Origin: Sycon ciliatum
Taxonomy: Eukaryota; Porifera; Calcarea; Leucosolenida; Sycettidae
Direction of reading: 5' to 3'
Length of the DNA: 64,000 nt
NCBI RefSeq assembly: GCF_964019385.1
Contig: NC_088645.1
Span: forward strand, 15,484,064 to 15,548,063
Shown here: positions 45,701 to 59,000 of the stretch, piece by piece
How positions within the stretch are numbered: position 1 is the stretch's first letter
Layout of the letters: every line of letters begins with the position of its first letter
The notes under the pieces: model-generated
What the model saw: the letters and a program-made list of their open reading frames with translations, nothing else
The model's database searches: none
Told to the model about the DNA's origin: nothing
Translations under genes and position numbers: made by a program

Positions 45701-48700
45701 CCACACTTCCCTTGAAGGAGTGAGGATCAATGCCAGAGGTTCAATGGAAGATCGATCCATCATTCACTGCCAAGCAACACATGCCCCGATTCAACGGCAT
45801 TATAGCCTCCACACTGCCCAAACGTTCATCTTGTCAAGCATAGCAAAGCCTCACACTTCCCTTGAAGGAGTGAGGTTCAATGCAAGACCGAGCCATCACT
45901 CACTGCCAAGCAACACATGCCCCGAATCAACGGGATCAAAGTCGCCACCCTGCCCAACCGTTCATCTTGTCAAGCATACCAAAGCCCCACACTTCCCTTC
46001 AATGCAAGATCGACCGATCATTCGCTGCCAAAAGACAAACACGGCTAATAGAAGGGAACATAGTCCCCACACCGCCCAATCGTTCATCTTGTCAAGCATA
46101 TCAGAGTCCCACACTTCCCTTGAAGGAGTGAGGTTCAATGCCAGACCGACTCATCATTCACTGCCAAGCAACACATGCCCCGGATCAACGGGATCAAGGT
46201 CCCCACACTGCACCACCGTTCATCTTGTCAAGCATATCAGAGTCCCACACCTCCCTTGATGAAGTGAGATTCAATGCCAGAGGTTCAATGGAAGGGAGAT
46301 CCATCATTCACTGCCAAGCAACACATGCCCCGAAACAACGGCATCAAAGCCTCCACACAGCCATTAACGTTCATCTCGTCAAGCATAGCAAAGCCTCACA
46401 CTTCCCTTGAAGGAGTGAGGTTCAATGCAAGACCGAGCCATCACTCACTGCCAAGCAACACATGCCCAAAATCAACGGGATCAAAGTCGCCACACAGCCC
46501 CAACCGTTCATCTTGTCAACCATACCAAAGCCCCACACTTCTCTTGAAGGAGTCAGGTTCAATGGAAGATCGATCCATCATTCACTGCCGAGCAACAAAT
46601 GCCCCGAATCATCGGCAATAAAGCCTCCACACTGCCCAAACGTTCATCTTGTCAAGCAAACCAAAGCCCCACACTTCCCTTGAAGGAGTGAGGTTCAATA
46701 CAAGACCGAACCACCATTCACTGCCAACCTACAAATGCCACGAATCAACGTCGCCACACTGATCAAAGTCGCAACACTGCCCAACCGTTCATCTTGTCAA
46801 GCCTACCAAAGCCTCACACATCCCTTGAAGGATTGAGGATCAATGCAAGATCGACCGATTATTCACTGCCAAGCAACTCAGATGCCTAATCAAGGGGAAC
46901 AGAGTCCCCACACTGCCAAACCGTTCATCTTGTCAAGCATATCAGAGCCCCACACTTCCCTTGAAGGAGTGAGGTTCAATGCAGGACAGCGCCATTATTC
47001 ACCGCCAAGCAAACAATGCTCCGAATCACCAGGAACAAAGTCGCTGAACTGCCCAACCGTTCACCTTGTAAAGCATACACAAGCCCCACACTTCCCTTGA
47101 AGGAGTGAGGTTCAATGCAAGACCGACCCATCATTCACTGCCAAGCAACACATGCCACGAATCAACAGGATCAAAGTCTCCACACTGCCCAACCGTTCAT
47201 CTTGTCAAGCATACTACAGCCCCACACTTCCCTTGAAGGAGTGAGGTTCAATGCCAGACCGACCCATCATTCACTGCCAAGCAACGCATGCCCCGAATCA
47301 ACGGGATGAAGGTCCCCACACTGCCCTACCGTTCATCTTGTCAAGCATATCATAGTCCCACACTTCCCTTGAAGGAGTGAGGTTCAATGCCAGAGGTTCA
47401 ATGAAAGATCGATCCATCATTCACTGCCAAGCAACACATGCCCCGAATCAACGGCATCAAAGTCTCCACACTGCCCAAACGTTTATCTTGTCAATCATAG
47501 TAAAGCCTCACACTTCCCTTGAAGGAGTGAGGTTCAATGCAAGACCGAGCCATCACTCACTGCCAAGCAACACATGCCCCGAATCAACAGGATCAAAGTC
47601 GCCACACTGCCCAACCGTTCATCTTGTCAAGCAAACCAAAGCCTCCCTTGAAGGAGTGAGGTTCAATGCAAGATCGACCGATCGTACACTGCCAAAAGAC
47701 GAACACGCCTTATCAAAGGGAACATAGTCCCCACACCGCCCAACCGTTCATCTTGTCAAGCATATCAGAGCCCCACACTTCCCTTGAACGAGTGAGGTTC
47801 AATGCCAGACCAAACCATCATTAGCTGCCCACCAACAAATGCCCCGAATCAACGGGATCAAAGTCGCCATACTGCCCAACCGTTCATCTTGTCAAGCATA
47901 CAAAGCCTCACACTTCCCTTGAAGGAGTGAGGATCAATGCAAGATCGACCGATTATTCACTGCCAAGCAACTCAGACGCCTAATCAAGGGGAACAGAGTC
48001 CCCACACTGCCAAACTGTTCATCTTGTCAAGCATATCAGAGCCCCACACTTCCCTTGAAGGAGTGAGGTTCAATGCAGGACAGCGCCATTATTCACCGCC
48101 AAGCAAACCATGCTCCGAATCACCAGGAACAAAGTCGCCGAACTGCCCAACTGTTCATCTTGTCAAGCATACACAAGCCCCACACTTCCCTTGAAGGAGT
48201 GAGGTTCAATGCAAGACCGACCCATCATTCACAGTCAAGCAACACATGCCACGAATCAACAGGATCAAAGTCTCCACACTGCCCAACCGTTCATCTTGTC
48301 AAGCATACAACAGCCCCACACTTCCCTTGAAGGAGTGAGGATCAATGCAAAATCGACCGAATATTCAATGCCAAGCAACTCACACGCCTAATCGAAGGGA
48401 ACAGAGTTCCCACACTACCCAACCGTTCATCTTGTGAAGCATATCAGAGCCCCACACTTCCCTTGAAGGAGTGAGGTTCAATGCCAGACCGACCCATCAT
48501 TCACTGCCAATCAACACATGCCCCAAATCAACGGGATCAAAGTTCCCACACTGCCTAACCGTTCATCTTGTCAAGCATATCAGAGTCCCACACTTCCCTT
48601 GAAGAAGTGAGGTTCAATGCCAAGCCGCCATCATTCAAGATCAACTAACACATGCCCCGAATCAACGGGATCAAAGTCCACACACTGCCCAACCGTTCAT

Positions 48701-50795
48701 CTTGTCACGCACACCAAAGCCCCACACTTCCCTTGAAGGAGTGAGGTTCAATGCAGGAAAGAGCAATTATTCAATGCCAAGCAACGCATGCCCCGAATCA
48801 CCAGGAACAAAGTCCCCGAACTGCCCAACCATTCACCTTGTCCAGCATACCAAAGCCTCATACTTCCCCTGAAGGACTGAGGTTCAATCCAAGACCGAGC
48901 CATCATTCACTGCCAACCAACACATGCCCCGAATCAACGGGATCAAAGTCGCCACCTGCCCAACCGTTCATCTTGCAAAGCATACAAAAGCCCCACACTT
49001 TTCTTGAAGGAGTGAGGTTCAATGCAAGATCGAGCCATCATTCACTGCCAAGCAACACATGCCCCGGATCAACGGCATCAAAGCCTCCACACTGTCTAAA
49101 CATTCCTATTGTCAAGTATACCAAAGCCCCACACTTCCCTTGAAGGAGTGAGGTTCAACACACAAGACCGAACCATCATTTACTGCCAAGCAACATATAC
49201 CCCGAATCAACAGGATCGCAGTCTCCGCTTTGCCCAACCGTTCATCTTGTCAAGCACACCAAAGCCGCACACTTCCCTTGAAGGAGTGAGGATCAATTTA
49301 ACTTCGACCGTTCATTCACTGCCAAGCAACGCATTCCCCTAATGAAAGGGAACAGAGTCCCCACACTGCCCAACCTTTCATCTTGTCAAGCATATCAGAG
49401 CCCCACACTTCCCTTGAAGGAGTGAGGTTCATTGCAAGACCGAGCCATCATTCACTGCCAACTAACACATACGCAGAATTAACGGGATCAAAGTCTCCAC
49501 ACTGACAACCGTTCATCTTGTCAAGCATATCAGGGCCCCACACTTCCCTTGAAGGAGTGAGGTTCAATGCAAGACTGACCCATCATTCACTGGCAAGCAA
49601 CACATGCCCCGAATCAGCGGGAACAGTCATCACACGGCCCAACTGTTCATCTTGTCAAGTATAACAGAATCACACACTTCCCTTGAAGGAGTGAGGTTCA
49701 ACGCAAGACCGAGCTATCATTCACTGTGAAGCAACGCACGCCCCGTATCACCAGGACAAAGTCACGACACTGCCCAACCGTTCACCTTGTCAAGCATACC
49801 AAAGCCTCACACTTCCCTTGAAGGAGTGAGGTTCAATGCAAGACCGAGCCATTATTCACTGCCAAGGAGCACATGCCCCGAGTCAACGGGATCAAAGTCC
49901 CCACACTGCCCAACCGTTCATCATGTCAACAATACGAACGCCTCACACTTTCCTTGAAGGAGTGAGGTTCAATGCAAAACCGACCCATCATTCACTGCCA
50001 AGCAACACATGCCCCGAATCAACGGTATCAAAGTCCCCACACTGCCCAACCCTTCATCTTGTCAAGCATAACGGCAACCCCACACTTCCCTTGAAGGAGT
50101 GAGGTTGATTACGAGACCAAGCCACTGTTTAATACCAAGCAACACACGTCCCGAATCATCGGGAATGGAGTCACAAGGCTGCCCAAACCGTCCAGTTGTC
50201 AAGCGTATCAGAGCCCCACACTTCCCTTGAAGGAGCGAGGTGGAAAGCAAGACTTAGCCATTCTTCAATGCCAAGCAACACACGTCCCGAATCACCGGGT
50301 ATGGAGTCACAAGGCTGCCCAAACCGTTCATTTGTCAATCAGAACAGAGCCCCACACTTCCCTTGAAGGAGTGAGGTTGAAAGCAAGACTTAGCCATTCT
50401 TCAATGCCAAGCAACACACATCCCGAATTACCGGGTATGGAGTCACAAGGCTGCCCAACCGTTTATTTGTCAAGCGTATCAGAGCCCCACACTTCCCTTG
50501 AAGGAGTGAGGTTGAATGCGAGACCAAGCCATTGTTCAACACCAAGCAACACACTTCCCGAATCACCGGGTATGGAGTCACAAGGCCGCCCAAAACGTTC
50601 AGTTGGCAAGCGTATCAGAGCCCCACACTTCACCGTTGAAGGAGTGAGGTTGAATGCGGGACTAAGCCATTGTTCAAATTGTTCACTGCCAAGCAACACC
50701 TCCCCCGAATCACCGGGTATGGAGTTGCAAAACTGTACCAGTCGTTTACATCATCAAGCAATGCAGAGCCTCGCAACTTCCCTGAAGGAGCAAGG
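42725..50795 (+). repeat. 136-bp satellite array 1 (about 59 units)
   Basis: Head-to-tail units of 136 bp built on CTTCCCTTGAAGGAGTGAGG, CATTCACTGCCAAGCAACAC, and ACCGTTCATCTTGTCAAGCA. The first few units (42725-43080) and last few (50060-50795) are diverged, and central units are more alike, as expected for arrays maintained by unequal exchange. Since 136 leaves remainder 1 on division by 3, each unit shifts frame and each frame stays open for 85 codons before the TGA in CCTTGAAGG; the resulting 85-residue frames recur every 136 bp and are not genes. Confidence 0.97.
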
Positions 50796-50799
50796 GTGA

Positions 50800-51330
50800 A
50801 AAGCTAGATGTACAGAAATTATAATCATTATAAAACAACAGGCGGAAGACACAAGGGCATGCATAATACAAGGCACTCTGTGTAGCTATGTATTGATTCG
50901 AGATTGTTGCCTACCTTATTCGAAGATGGAAGCCGGTCCTGCTCTCTTTTATTATTTCTGGAATTTCTTGCTTCAGAATGTTTCTCAAATCTAGCCAGGC
51001 TATTCCGACCTCTTCGGCCTCAACCTCTGCTAAATTGGTATCACAATTGCTGTCAAAGTCTCAAACCCTGGAGGTTGCACGTTGGCAGCTCCGTTATTAC
51101 TCAAGGAACCGCTAATCAAATAATTCATTGGCCTGCACTCCAAGGAGACTTCAAAACGCGAAGAAGAGGTCTGCAACTGTGCAAGATCTTGCAGCTGCAT
51201 CTAATTGCAAATGTCGCGCATGCGTATTGCGTTCATATTGCGGTGGCCCGGCCAGTGCTAGTGGGAGCGCGGGCCGGGGCCTCCGTCGCGGGGGGGGGGG
51301 AGACGAGTTAGTTTTCGCTCCACCGCGCCT
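50800..51330. other. Unique spacer between array 1 and the nested MITE block
   Basis: An open frame at 50904-51311 on the plus strand encodes no recognised domain. A short G run is at 51290-51299. Confidence 0.35.
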
Positions 51331-51404
51331 TGAATATTACGGAGGATTAGCAAAACGAAATTCGCATTCGCGTTCGCTCTCCAAGGAAAGTCGAACTCCG
51401 TGAC

Positions 51405-51884
51405 TAGGCCTTGACAGATTATGCTAGCATAATTTTTCGCATAATTCCTACCAAAATCGAATAATCGCATAATTCGAGGCAAATTGCATACGAAACGCAA
51501 AAAATTGGAATAATCCGCCTGTTCGCATCAAATTCCATACAGTTGTACATGTTCTACAAGTACAAGTAGATGCACCAGGAAGTCGTAGGTTTACGACTCC
51601 CTTGAGAACATGTCCAGTCCACTACAATCAGTGACGGTCGTAGCTCGGTCGGATGGTGCGTTGAGCCGTTGACCCCGTTGAACTTTTGCTACTACAGTAC
51701 AACGCCCTCTACAAAAAGGTCTCCTGTTATTTTGCACAGAACCATTATACATTAGCAGCATATGTGAGCATAATGCGGCATAATATGATAACTTTTAGCA
51801 TAAAAATAGCATAATTCTGCAATTTTTTCAGCAATGCGAAAAGCATAATTTCACGAAAATATTAGCATAATCTGTCAAGGCCTA
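51405..51884. mobile_element. hAT-type MITE, 480 bp, duplication TCCGTGAC
   Basis: Both ends read TAGGCCTTGACAGATTATGC. TCCGTGAC is at 51397-51404 and 51885-51892. The interior is rich in GCATAATT motifs. The end resembles that of the MITE at 26258 (TAGGCC..GACAGAT..TGC). Confidence 0.9.
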
Positions 51885-52194
51885 TCCGTGACGGAATTCG
51901 CGTTATTGGTGTACTAGCTGTGCTAGTACTTGTTAGCAACAATCCGAACTAGCGCACACACTGCACTGCATTGCTTTGTACATGTACTGCATTCAAGACT
52001 GACGTCATGCGCTTTGTTTTGCTGCGATATCACAAATGGCACCAGCCCATTTTGCGGAAAAGAAAAACAAATCTTGCTTGCCCTGTTGTGCTCTTCCAGA
52101 CAACGGATCGTGCTTCAGCAGTGTTACTGTGTTTCTTTTCAACAGAATTCGCACATGCATGACGTAACGTCGTTGACACGACCTAAATTCTTTA

Positions 52195-52518
52195 GGGCTT
52201 GAAAGTGCTACGTCACAGCATAGCAACAATTTCAAAAATTCAAAAATTGGATCCAGTTTTTGTATGGATCCAAGCACATTTCAAGCCGTCTTACTCTCAG
52301 CAAGGTGATGTAACCAGTGAAACTGACTGATTTGGCTACTGGGGGCGGGGTTACAACTGGTGGCGAAATAAAAGTCACACCTGCATGCGACATGAGTGGG
52401 TTGCTATGCACCCACATACTTAGGCAATAGCAAAGTCACACCTTAGTGGATCCAAAAATAGAAATCTGATGTCAACTTACTACTCCCTGGCCGTTTTGAC
52501 GTCATCACTTTCAAGCCC
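52195..52518. mobile_element. MITE, 324 bp, TA duplication
   Basis: The inverted ends GGGCTTGAAAGTG, then a short mismatch, then ACGTCA, are flanked by TA at 52193-52194 and 52519-52520. The TA target suggests the Tc1/mariner group. Confidence 0.65.
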
Positions 52519-52799
52519 TATTGAGTGCAGACAGTACAGCGTGGTAAATATACAATGTATATACAATGTATATTTACCATGTCATGTGGCTGCCCTGACA
52601 CGAATCCGCGATTCGTGTTCCGACTACTTTTCCGAACGAAAAATGCGAAAGTTCGCAATCCAGTTCGCAAACTGAAAAATGTTTGCGAACGCGAATTTCG
52701 TCTTGCTAATCCTCCGTATTATTCAAGCTTTCTACTTTCTACATGATGTAATCGGGATCCGGACGACCCCTTCGAACGGGCCGTCCGTAAATACATTAT

Positions 52800-55679
52800 A
52801 CCGGTAATCGTTTGCGCTATATACAATGACTATGTATGCATTGTAGATCTGAATTTAGCGACGAAAATGCTCTTCTTGTTTCTTGTTTCCATGCAATGAC
52901 TCACAATGCAGTTCAAACTACCAACATCATGGGCTTTCACTATTCCGTGCTAAATGACAACTCCTTCATTTTGGTACTCATATTGACACATGCACAATGA
53001 CGTGGCCAGAGAAATCCGACCTCATGAACAATGGGGGGGGGGGGGGGGGGCTATGCGGTCCCAGCACCACACACACACACCACCGCTGTGCGAAATCCAA
53101 CGCGGCGCACTGCGCTACATTAATTTTAATCATGAGGTTGGATATCTCTAGTCAGAACTGGAAATTTGCTGATTTGGGTCAAGCTACGCCATGAAAACAA
53201 CCCACGCACGACCGTGAGGTCAAATTAAGGAAATAACCCACATGCAGCAAGGAAGGTCAACCGTGAGGTCAAGCTAAGCAGGTCAAACTAAGAAGAAAAT
53301 CACCCACATGCAAGAAAGCCGGGGTCAAGGTTGAAATAACCTCAGGCTACACCGGGAGGTCAATCTTTGTTCAGAAGTCGCAAGATTCCATACAAGAATG
53401 TTTGAATTTATTCCATATGCTGGAAAGTAGGTGGAAACTCAAGTCCGTTGCCTTTCTACAAAAACAAGAAGCATCGCGGCAAACTGATTGCTCCCTCCAC
53501 TGCATGGTTACTCATGCATACACTGCAGTACAGTTCCGACACAGAGCGGACAGCGAGCATATTATTTGCAGACAGCGAGCATACTACTTGCATGCAACCT
53601 AAGTTAGGTCCGTGAGGAATATTATAATAGTATACCTCCAGGACTAATCCAGTCAACCACACAAAAACAAATTGCCGCACCCCTCACTCTGACAAAACCC
53701 GCACCGGCAGCAGCAGCAGCAGCAGCAAGAAGTAGAGCACAGTGGCGAGTTTAGGTTTGTTTTATTCAGAATATTGAAAAGTGGCCAATGCCAGTAGCCT
53801 CAGCAAGGTGTCAAAAGAGGAGGCCGACAGCAACAGCAATACTTTGCATGGATCCCAGGTTGATGATAATCTGGGTATACAAATTAGAACACATGCATGC
53901 ACACACGGACACCCGCACACACACATACACACACACACACACACACACAAACACGCCAGCACACACACATGCACGCACACACGCACACACACACACGCAC
54001 ACACACACACGTACATATCCATGCACACAAACATGGGTGAGCTTGCTATTACAGATTTAGGCAACAAGCGGTGAATGTGATACCAAATATTCCTCTGGCA
54101 TATCAAGATCTACAATGAACCCTAGATCATGGGTCATTCAAAACAAAGTGAGCATCACTTGCCAACGGAAGCCCCTCTGCTTGAACCATAAGGTCTACTG
54201 CAATACCTATTTATCTGAGATACGACACAATGATCACACAGCAATGACGCAACAAAGTCCTTTTCCGTCGTTACTCAGAGTTTTGTGTGAAACACTCATC
54301 ACACAGCATGATACAGCATTATCTGAGATACGTATGGTCAATGCCAGGTACCAATGCGATAGGATAAGAAACGTTTGAGTGTAGTACTGCACAGCCGTAC
54401 ACAAAACCAGTAAATGAATGCCAAAATATGATCTTCACGCTTCGAGTACATGCCAGGGACATGTACACTTTGTTTTATCTCCACAGCACTTGAACGAGAA
54501 AAACATCCAGTTGTCAGGTTTCATTTGCCACCACAATACATGTGTGTGCCCACGAGGCTGCAGATAGCTGCATGTCGTTACCGTACCACTGGAGTATACA
54601 CCGCACTGGAGTATAAGCCATACCCAGATTGTTTTGTCATGAAATACAGACATCTGCCCCATTTTGCACCGTTAATTCGACCATCGTACTGTATAAGGCG
54701 CTACGACTGTTTTTTGTGTGTGTAAACTACTGGTGTTTCAAGCGAGGCTTGTACTCCGTAAAGTACGGTATCTGTAGCGGCCGGTCAGTCTGTATTCCAT
54801 TTCCACCACTATGAAGCATGCAGTCAGTTTTGGACTGGAGTTCTTACCTTCAAAACACTTTTCAGCCACCATCAGAACGTTGAGTAGCAGGCAACATCCG
54901 CCACATCTCTGATTTGATACTGCTTAGACATGGCGCTGATGACGATGTCAGGATAGATTGATTCAGGCATAGCCACAACGACATCCCGGATGTATCTTTG
55001 ATCTATATGAATATTACACATTGACAGACAGTGGACACGACAAAGTACAATCTTATGAGATAGTAAGAGATCATTCAATAGAAATATATACTGGGATTGT
55101 ACTGCGGGTCTTTCTATGAGTCTGTCATGCCAGTCTATTCACTATTTTGCACGTGTTTCTGATAAACACTGTCTTGTATGGGCCAGGTACAGGTGATACA
55201 TGATTGTAACGTTGGAAAGCTATTCATGCATGCTTGTCCAGCAGGCAAAATCGAAGGTGCTAGGCACACGGAAAATGTGTAGGCAGGCGTAGAACGCCAA
55301 GAAAAAAACTGTTCCAAGCACGAACACACACATACACACACACACACACACACGCACGCAAACGCACGCACGCACGCAAACGCACGCACGCACACAAGCA
55401 CGCACACACACGTGACGGCATGTGCACCAAAAGCCCATAAACATGCTCCAACAGTATCTAACCTTCTTCATCCTGCTGTCACAGTTAATGCATTTCTTAA
55501 GTTGATTGTCTCTGCCGTGATGAGGCCTGATACAAGCATAGCAAAACAAATGGAAAAGATTTTCAATTCAGGACTGAAATATTAGTAATGTTCAACAGAA
55601 AGTATTTGTACAGCTCTGGCCCTGAGAGAAATCTAACCTCATGAGTAAAGTAGTGTCACATTCCAGTGCACAGAACAGT

Positions 55680-55725
<46 letters not shown>

Positions 55726-56005
55726 GTGTGTGTGTGTGCATGTGTGTGTGCGTATGTGTGTGTGTGCGTGTGTGTGTGTGTGTGTGTGTATGTTGTGTGT
55801 GTGCGTCTTGTGTGTGTGTGTGTGCGCACGTGCGTGTGTGTGTGTGTGTGCTAGGGCTGTATTGTACCCTGCGCTATGTTAATGCACGAGGTACGACTTC
55901 TACGGGAAGTACCATATGACAATACAAGCCTCCCAAAAAATCTAAAAAATACAAAGCTAACAAAACATTCATCTTCTCAAACGTACTTCGAAGTACTACA
56001 GTTCC
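52800..56005. repeat. Segmental duplication module, copy B
   Basis: Same order as copy A: a GTAGATCTG-containing start, the G18 run (53033-53050), a short GCA run, CA runs (53900-54020), the conserved block 54169-54378, an exon remnant, CA/CG repeats (55325-55412), GT repeats (55676-55850) and the satellite edge. The offset to copy A is about 13.2-13.4 kb and varies with microsatellite length. Confidence 0.85.
54848..55002 (-). pseudogene. Counterpart of the 41536-41694 exon with a 4-bp loss
   Basis: It has the same splice-site positions (acceptor TTCATATAG, donor GTAAG) and the same first 43 or so codons, but the length is 155 bp against 159. The loss falls just after the conserved ACYSTF residues and brings a TGA into frame, so copy B cannot encode the same product if the reading frame is real. 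Confidence 0.5.
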
Positions 56006-59000
56006 AAACTTCCCTTGAATGAGTGTGGGGTTGAAAGCAAGGCCAAGCCACTGTTCAATGCAAAGCATCTCTTGTCCACAGAATCACTGGCCATGGAGTA
56101 ACAAAGATATGCGAACTGTTCATTTGCAATCGTTCCACAGCCACACACTCACACTTCCCATTTGGGAGTGAGGTTGAATTCAAAACTGAGCCATCATTCA
56201 CTGCCAAGCAACATCCGTCCCGAATAACGGGGAACGGAGACACAAGGTTGGCAAATCATTCATTTTTCAAGCCAATCGGAGCTTAATACTTCCCTTGAAG
56301 GAGTGATGATGAACACAACACTGAGATTCCATTTACTGCTAAGCAACACACGCCTCGAACTAGGGAAAAAGAGTAACAAAGCTTCCCAACCATTCATCTT
56401 GTCAAGCATACCAAAGCCTCACACTTCCCTTGAAGGAGTGAGGTTCAATACAAGACCGACCAATTATTTGATGCCAAGAAACACATGCCCCGAATCAACG
56501 GGAACAGAGTCACCACACTGCCAAACCGTTCATCTTGTCAAGCATAACAGAACCCCACACTTCCCTTGAAGGAGTGAGGTTTATTGCAAGACCGCCCCAT
56601 CATTCACCGCCAAGCAACACATTCCTCGAATCAACAGGACTAAGTTGCCACCACACTGCCCAACTGTTCATCTTGTCAAGCATACCAAAGCCCCACACTT
56701 CCCTTGAAGGAGTGTGGTTCAATGCAAGACCGAGCCATCATTCACTGCCAAGCAACACATGCACCGAATCAACACGATCAAAGTCAGCACACTGCCCAAC
56801 CGTTCATCTTGTCAAGCATACCAAAGCCGCACACTTACCTTGAAAGAGTGAGGATCAATGCGAGATCGACCGATCATTCACTGCCAAGAAAAGCACACGC
56901 CTAATCAAAGAGAACAGAGTCCCCGCACTGCCCAACCGTTCATCTTGTCAAGCATATCAGGACCCCAGACTTCCCTGGAAGGAATGAGGTTCAATGCATG
57001 ACCGAGCCCTCATTCACTGCCAACCAACACATGCCCCGAATCAGCGGCATCAAGGTCACCACACTGCCCACCCGTTCATCTTGTCAAGCATGCTAGAGCC
57101 CCGCACTTCCCTTGAAGGCGTGAGGTTCAATGCAAGTTCGCGCCATCATTCACTGCAAAGCAACGCACGCCCCAAATCAAAGGGAACAAAGTCACCACAT
57201 TACCCAACCGTTCGTCTTGTCAAGCATATCAGAGCCCCACACTTCCCTTGAAGGAGTGAGGTTCAATGCAAGACCGAGCCATCATTCACTGGCAACCAAC
57301 ACATGGCCCGAATTAACGCCATCAAAGCCTCCACACTGTCCAACCGTTCATCTTGTCAACCAAACCAAAGCCCCACACTTCTCTTGAAGGAGTGAGGTTC
57401 AATGCAAGATCGATCAATCATTCACTGCCAAGCAACACATGCCCCGAATCAACGGCATCAAAGCCTCCACACTGCCCCAACGTTCATCTTGTCAAGCATA
57501 CCAAAGCCTCGCACTTCCCTTGAAGGAATGAGGTTCAATGCAAGACCGAGCCATCACTCACTGCCAAGCAACACATGCCCCAAATCAACGGGATCAAAGT
57601 CGCCACACAGCCCAACCGTTCATCTTGTCCACCATACCAAAGCCCCACACTTCTCTTGAAGGTGTGAGGTTCAATGGAAGATCGATCCCTCATTCACTGC
57701 CAAGCAACACATGCCCGAATCAACGTTCAGCTTGTCAAGCATACCAAAGCCCCACACTTCCCTTGAAGGAGTGAGGTTCAATTCAAGACCGAACCATCGT
57801 TCACTGCCAAGCAACATATACCCCGAATCAATGGGATCAAAGTCGCCACACTGCCCAACCGTTCATCTTGTCAACCAAACCAAAGCCGCACACTTCTCTT
57901 GAAGGAGTGAGGTTCAATGGAAGATCGATCCATCATTCACTGCCGAGCAACACATGCCCCGAATCAACGGCATTAAAGCCTCCACACTGCCCAAACGTTC
58001 ATCTTGTCAAGCTTACCAAAAGCCCTTCACTTCCCTTGAAGGAGTGAGGTTCAATACAAGACCGAACCATTATTCACTGCCAACCAACCAATGAAACGAA
58101 TCAACGTCGCCACACTGGTAGAAGTCGCCACACTGCCCAACCGTTCATCTTCTCAAGCCTACCAAAGCCTCACACTTCCCTTGAAGGAGTGAGGATCGAT
58201 GCAAGATCGACCAATTATTCACTGCCAAGCAACTCACACGCCTAATCAAGGGGAACAGAGTCCCCACACTGCCAAACCGTTCACCTTGTCAAGCATATCA
58301 GAGCCCCACACTTCCCTTGAAGGAGTGAGGTTCAATGCAGGACAGCGCCATTATTCACCGCCAAGCAAACCATGCTCCGAATCACCAGGAACAAAGTCAG
58401 TGAACCATCGTTCACTGCCAAGCAACATATACCCCGAATCAATGGGATCAAAGTCGCCACACTGCCCAACCGTTCATCTTGTCAACCATACCAAAGCCTC
58501 ATACTTCCCTTGAAGAAGTGAGGTTCAATGCAAGACCGAGCCATCATTCACTGCCAAGCAACACATGCCCCGAATCAACAGGATCAAAGTCGCCACACTG
58601 CCCAATTGTTCATCTTGTCAACCATACCAAAGCCCCACACTTCTCTTGAAGGAGTGAGGTTCAATGCAAGACCGAGCCATCACTCACTGCCAAGCAACAC
58701 ATTCCCCAAATCAACGCGTTCAAAGTCGCCACACAGCCCAAACGTTCATCTTGTCAACCATACCAAAGCCCCACACTTCTCTTGAAGGTGTGTGGTTCAA
58801 TGGAAGATCGATCCCTCATTCACTGCCAAGCAACACATGCCCCGAATCAACGGCAGTAAAGCCTCCACACTGCCCAAACGTTCATCTTGTCAAGCATACC
58901 AAAGCCCCACACTTCCCTTGAAGGAGTGAGGTTCAATACAAGACCGAACCATCGTTCACTGCTAAGAGACATATACCCCGAATCAACGGGATCAAAGTCG

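Larger units (their letters stand above)
51331..52727. mobile_element. Inverted-repeat element, about 1.4 kb, host of two further MITEs
   Basis: The ends read TTGAATATTACGGAGGATTA and, inverted, TTGAATAATACGGAGGATTA, continuing with GCAAAACGAAATTCGC for about 43 bp in all. No clear target duplication. The space inside is largely filled by the MITEs at 51405-51884 and 52195-52518; the rest (51893-52190) has no recognised transposase. Confidence 0.7.

Noticed and set aside
43000-50000. GGTTCAATGCAAGACC in the 136-bp unit as a polymerase III B box, making the satellite tRNA-derived
   Set aside because: The match to the B-box consensus is partial and no A box lies at the right distance in the unit.
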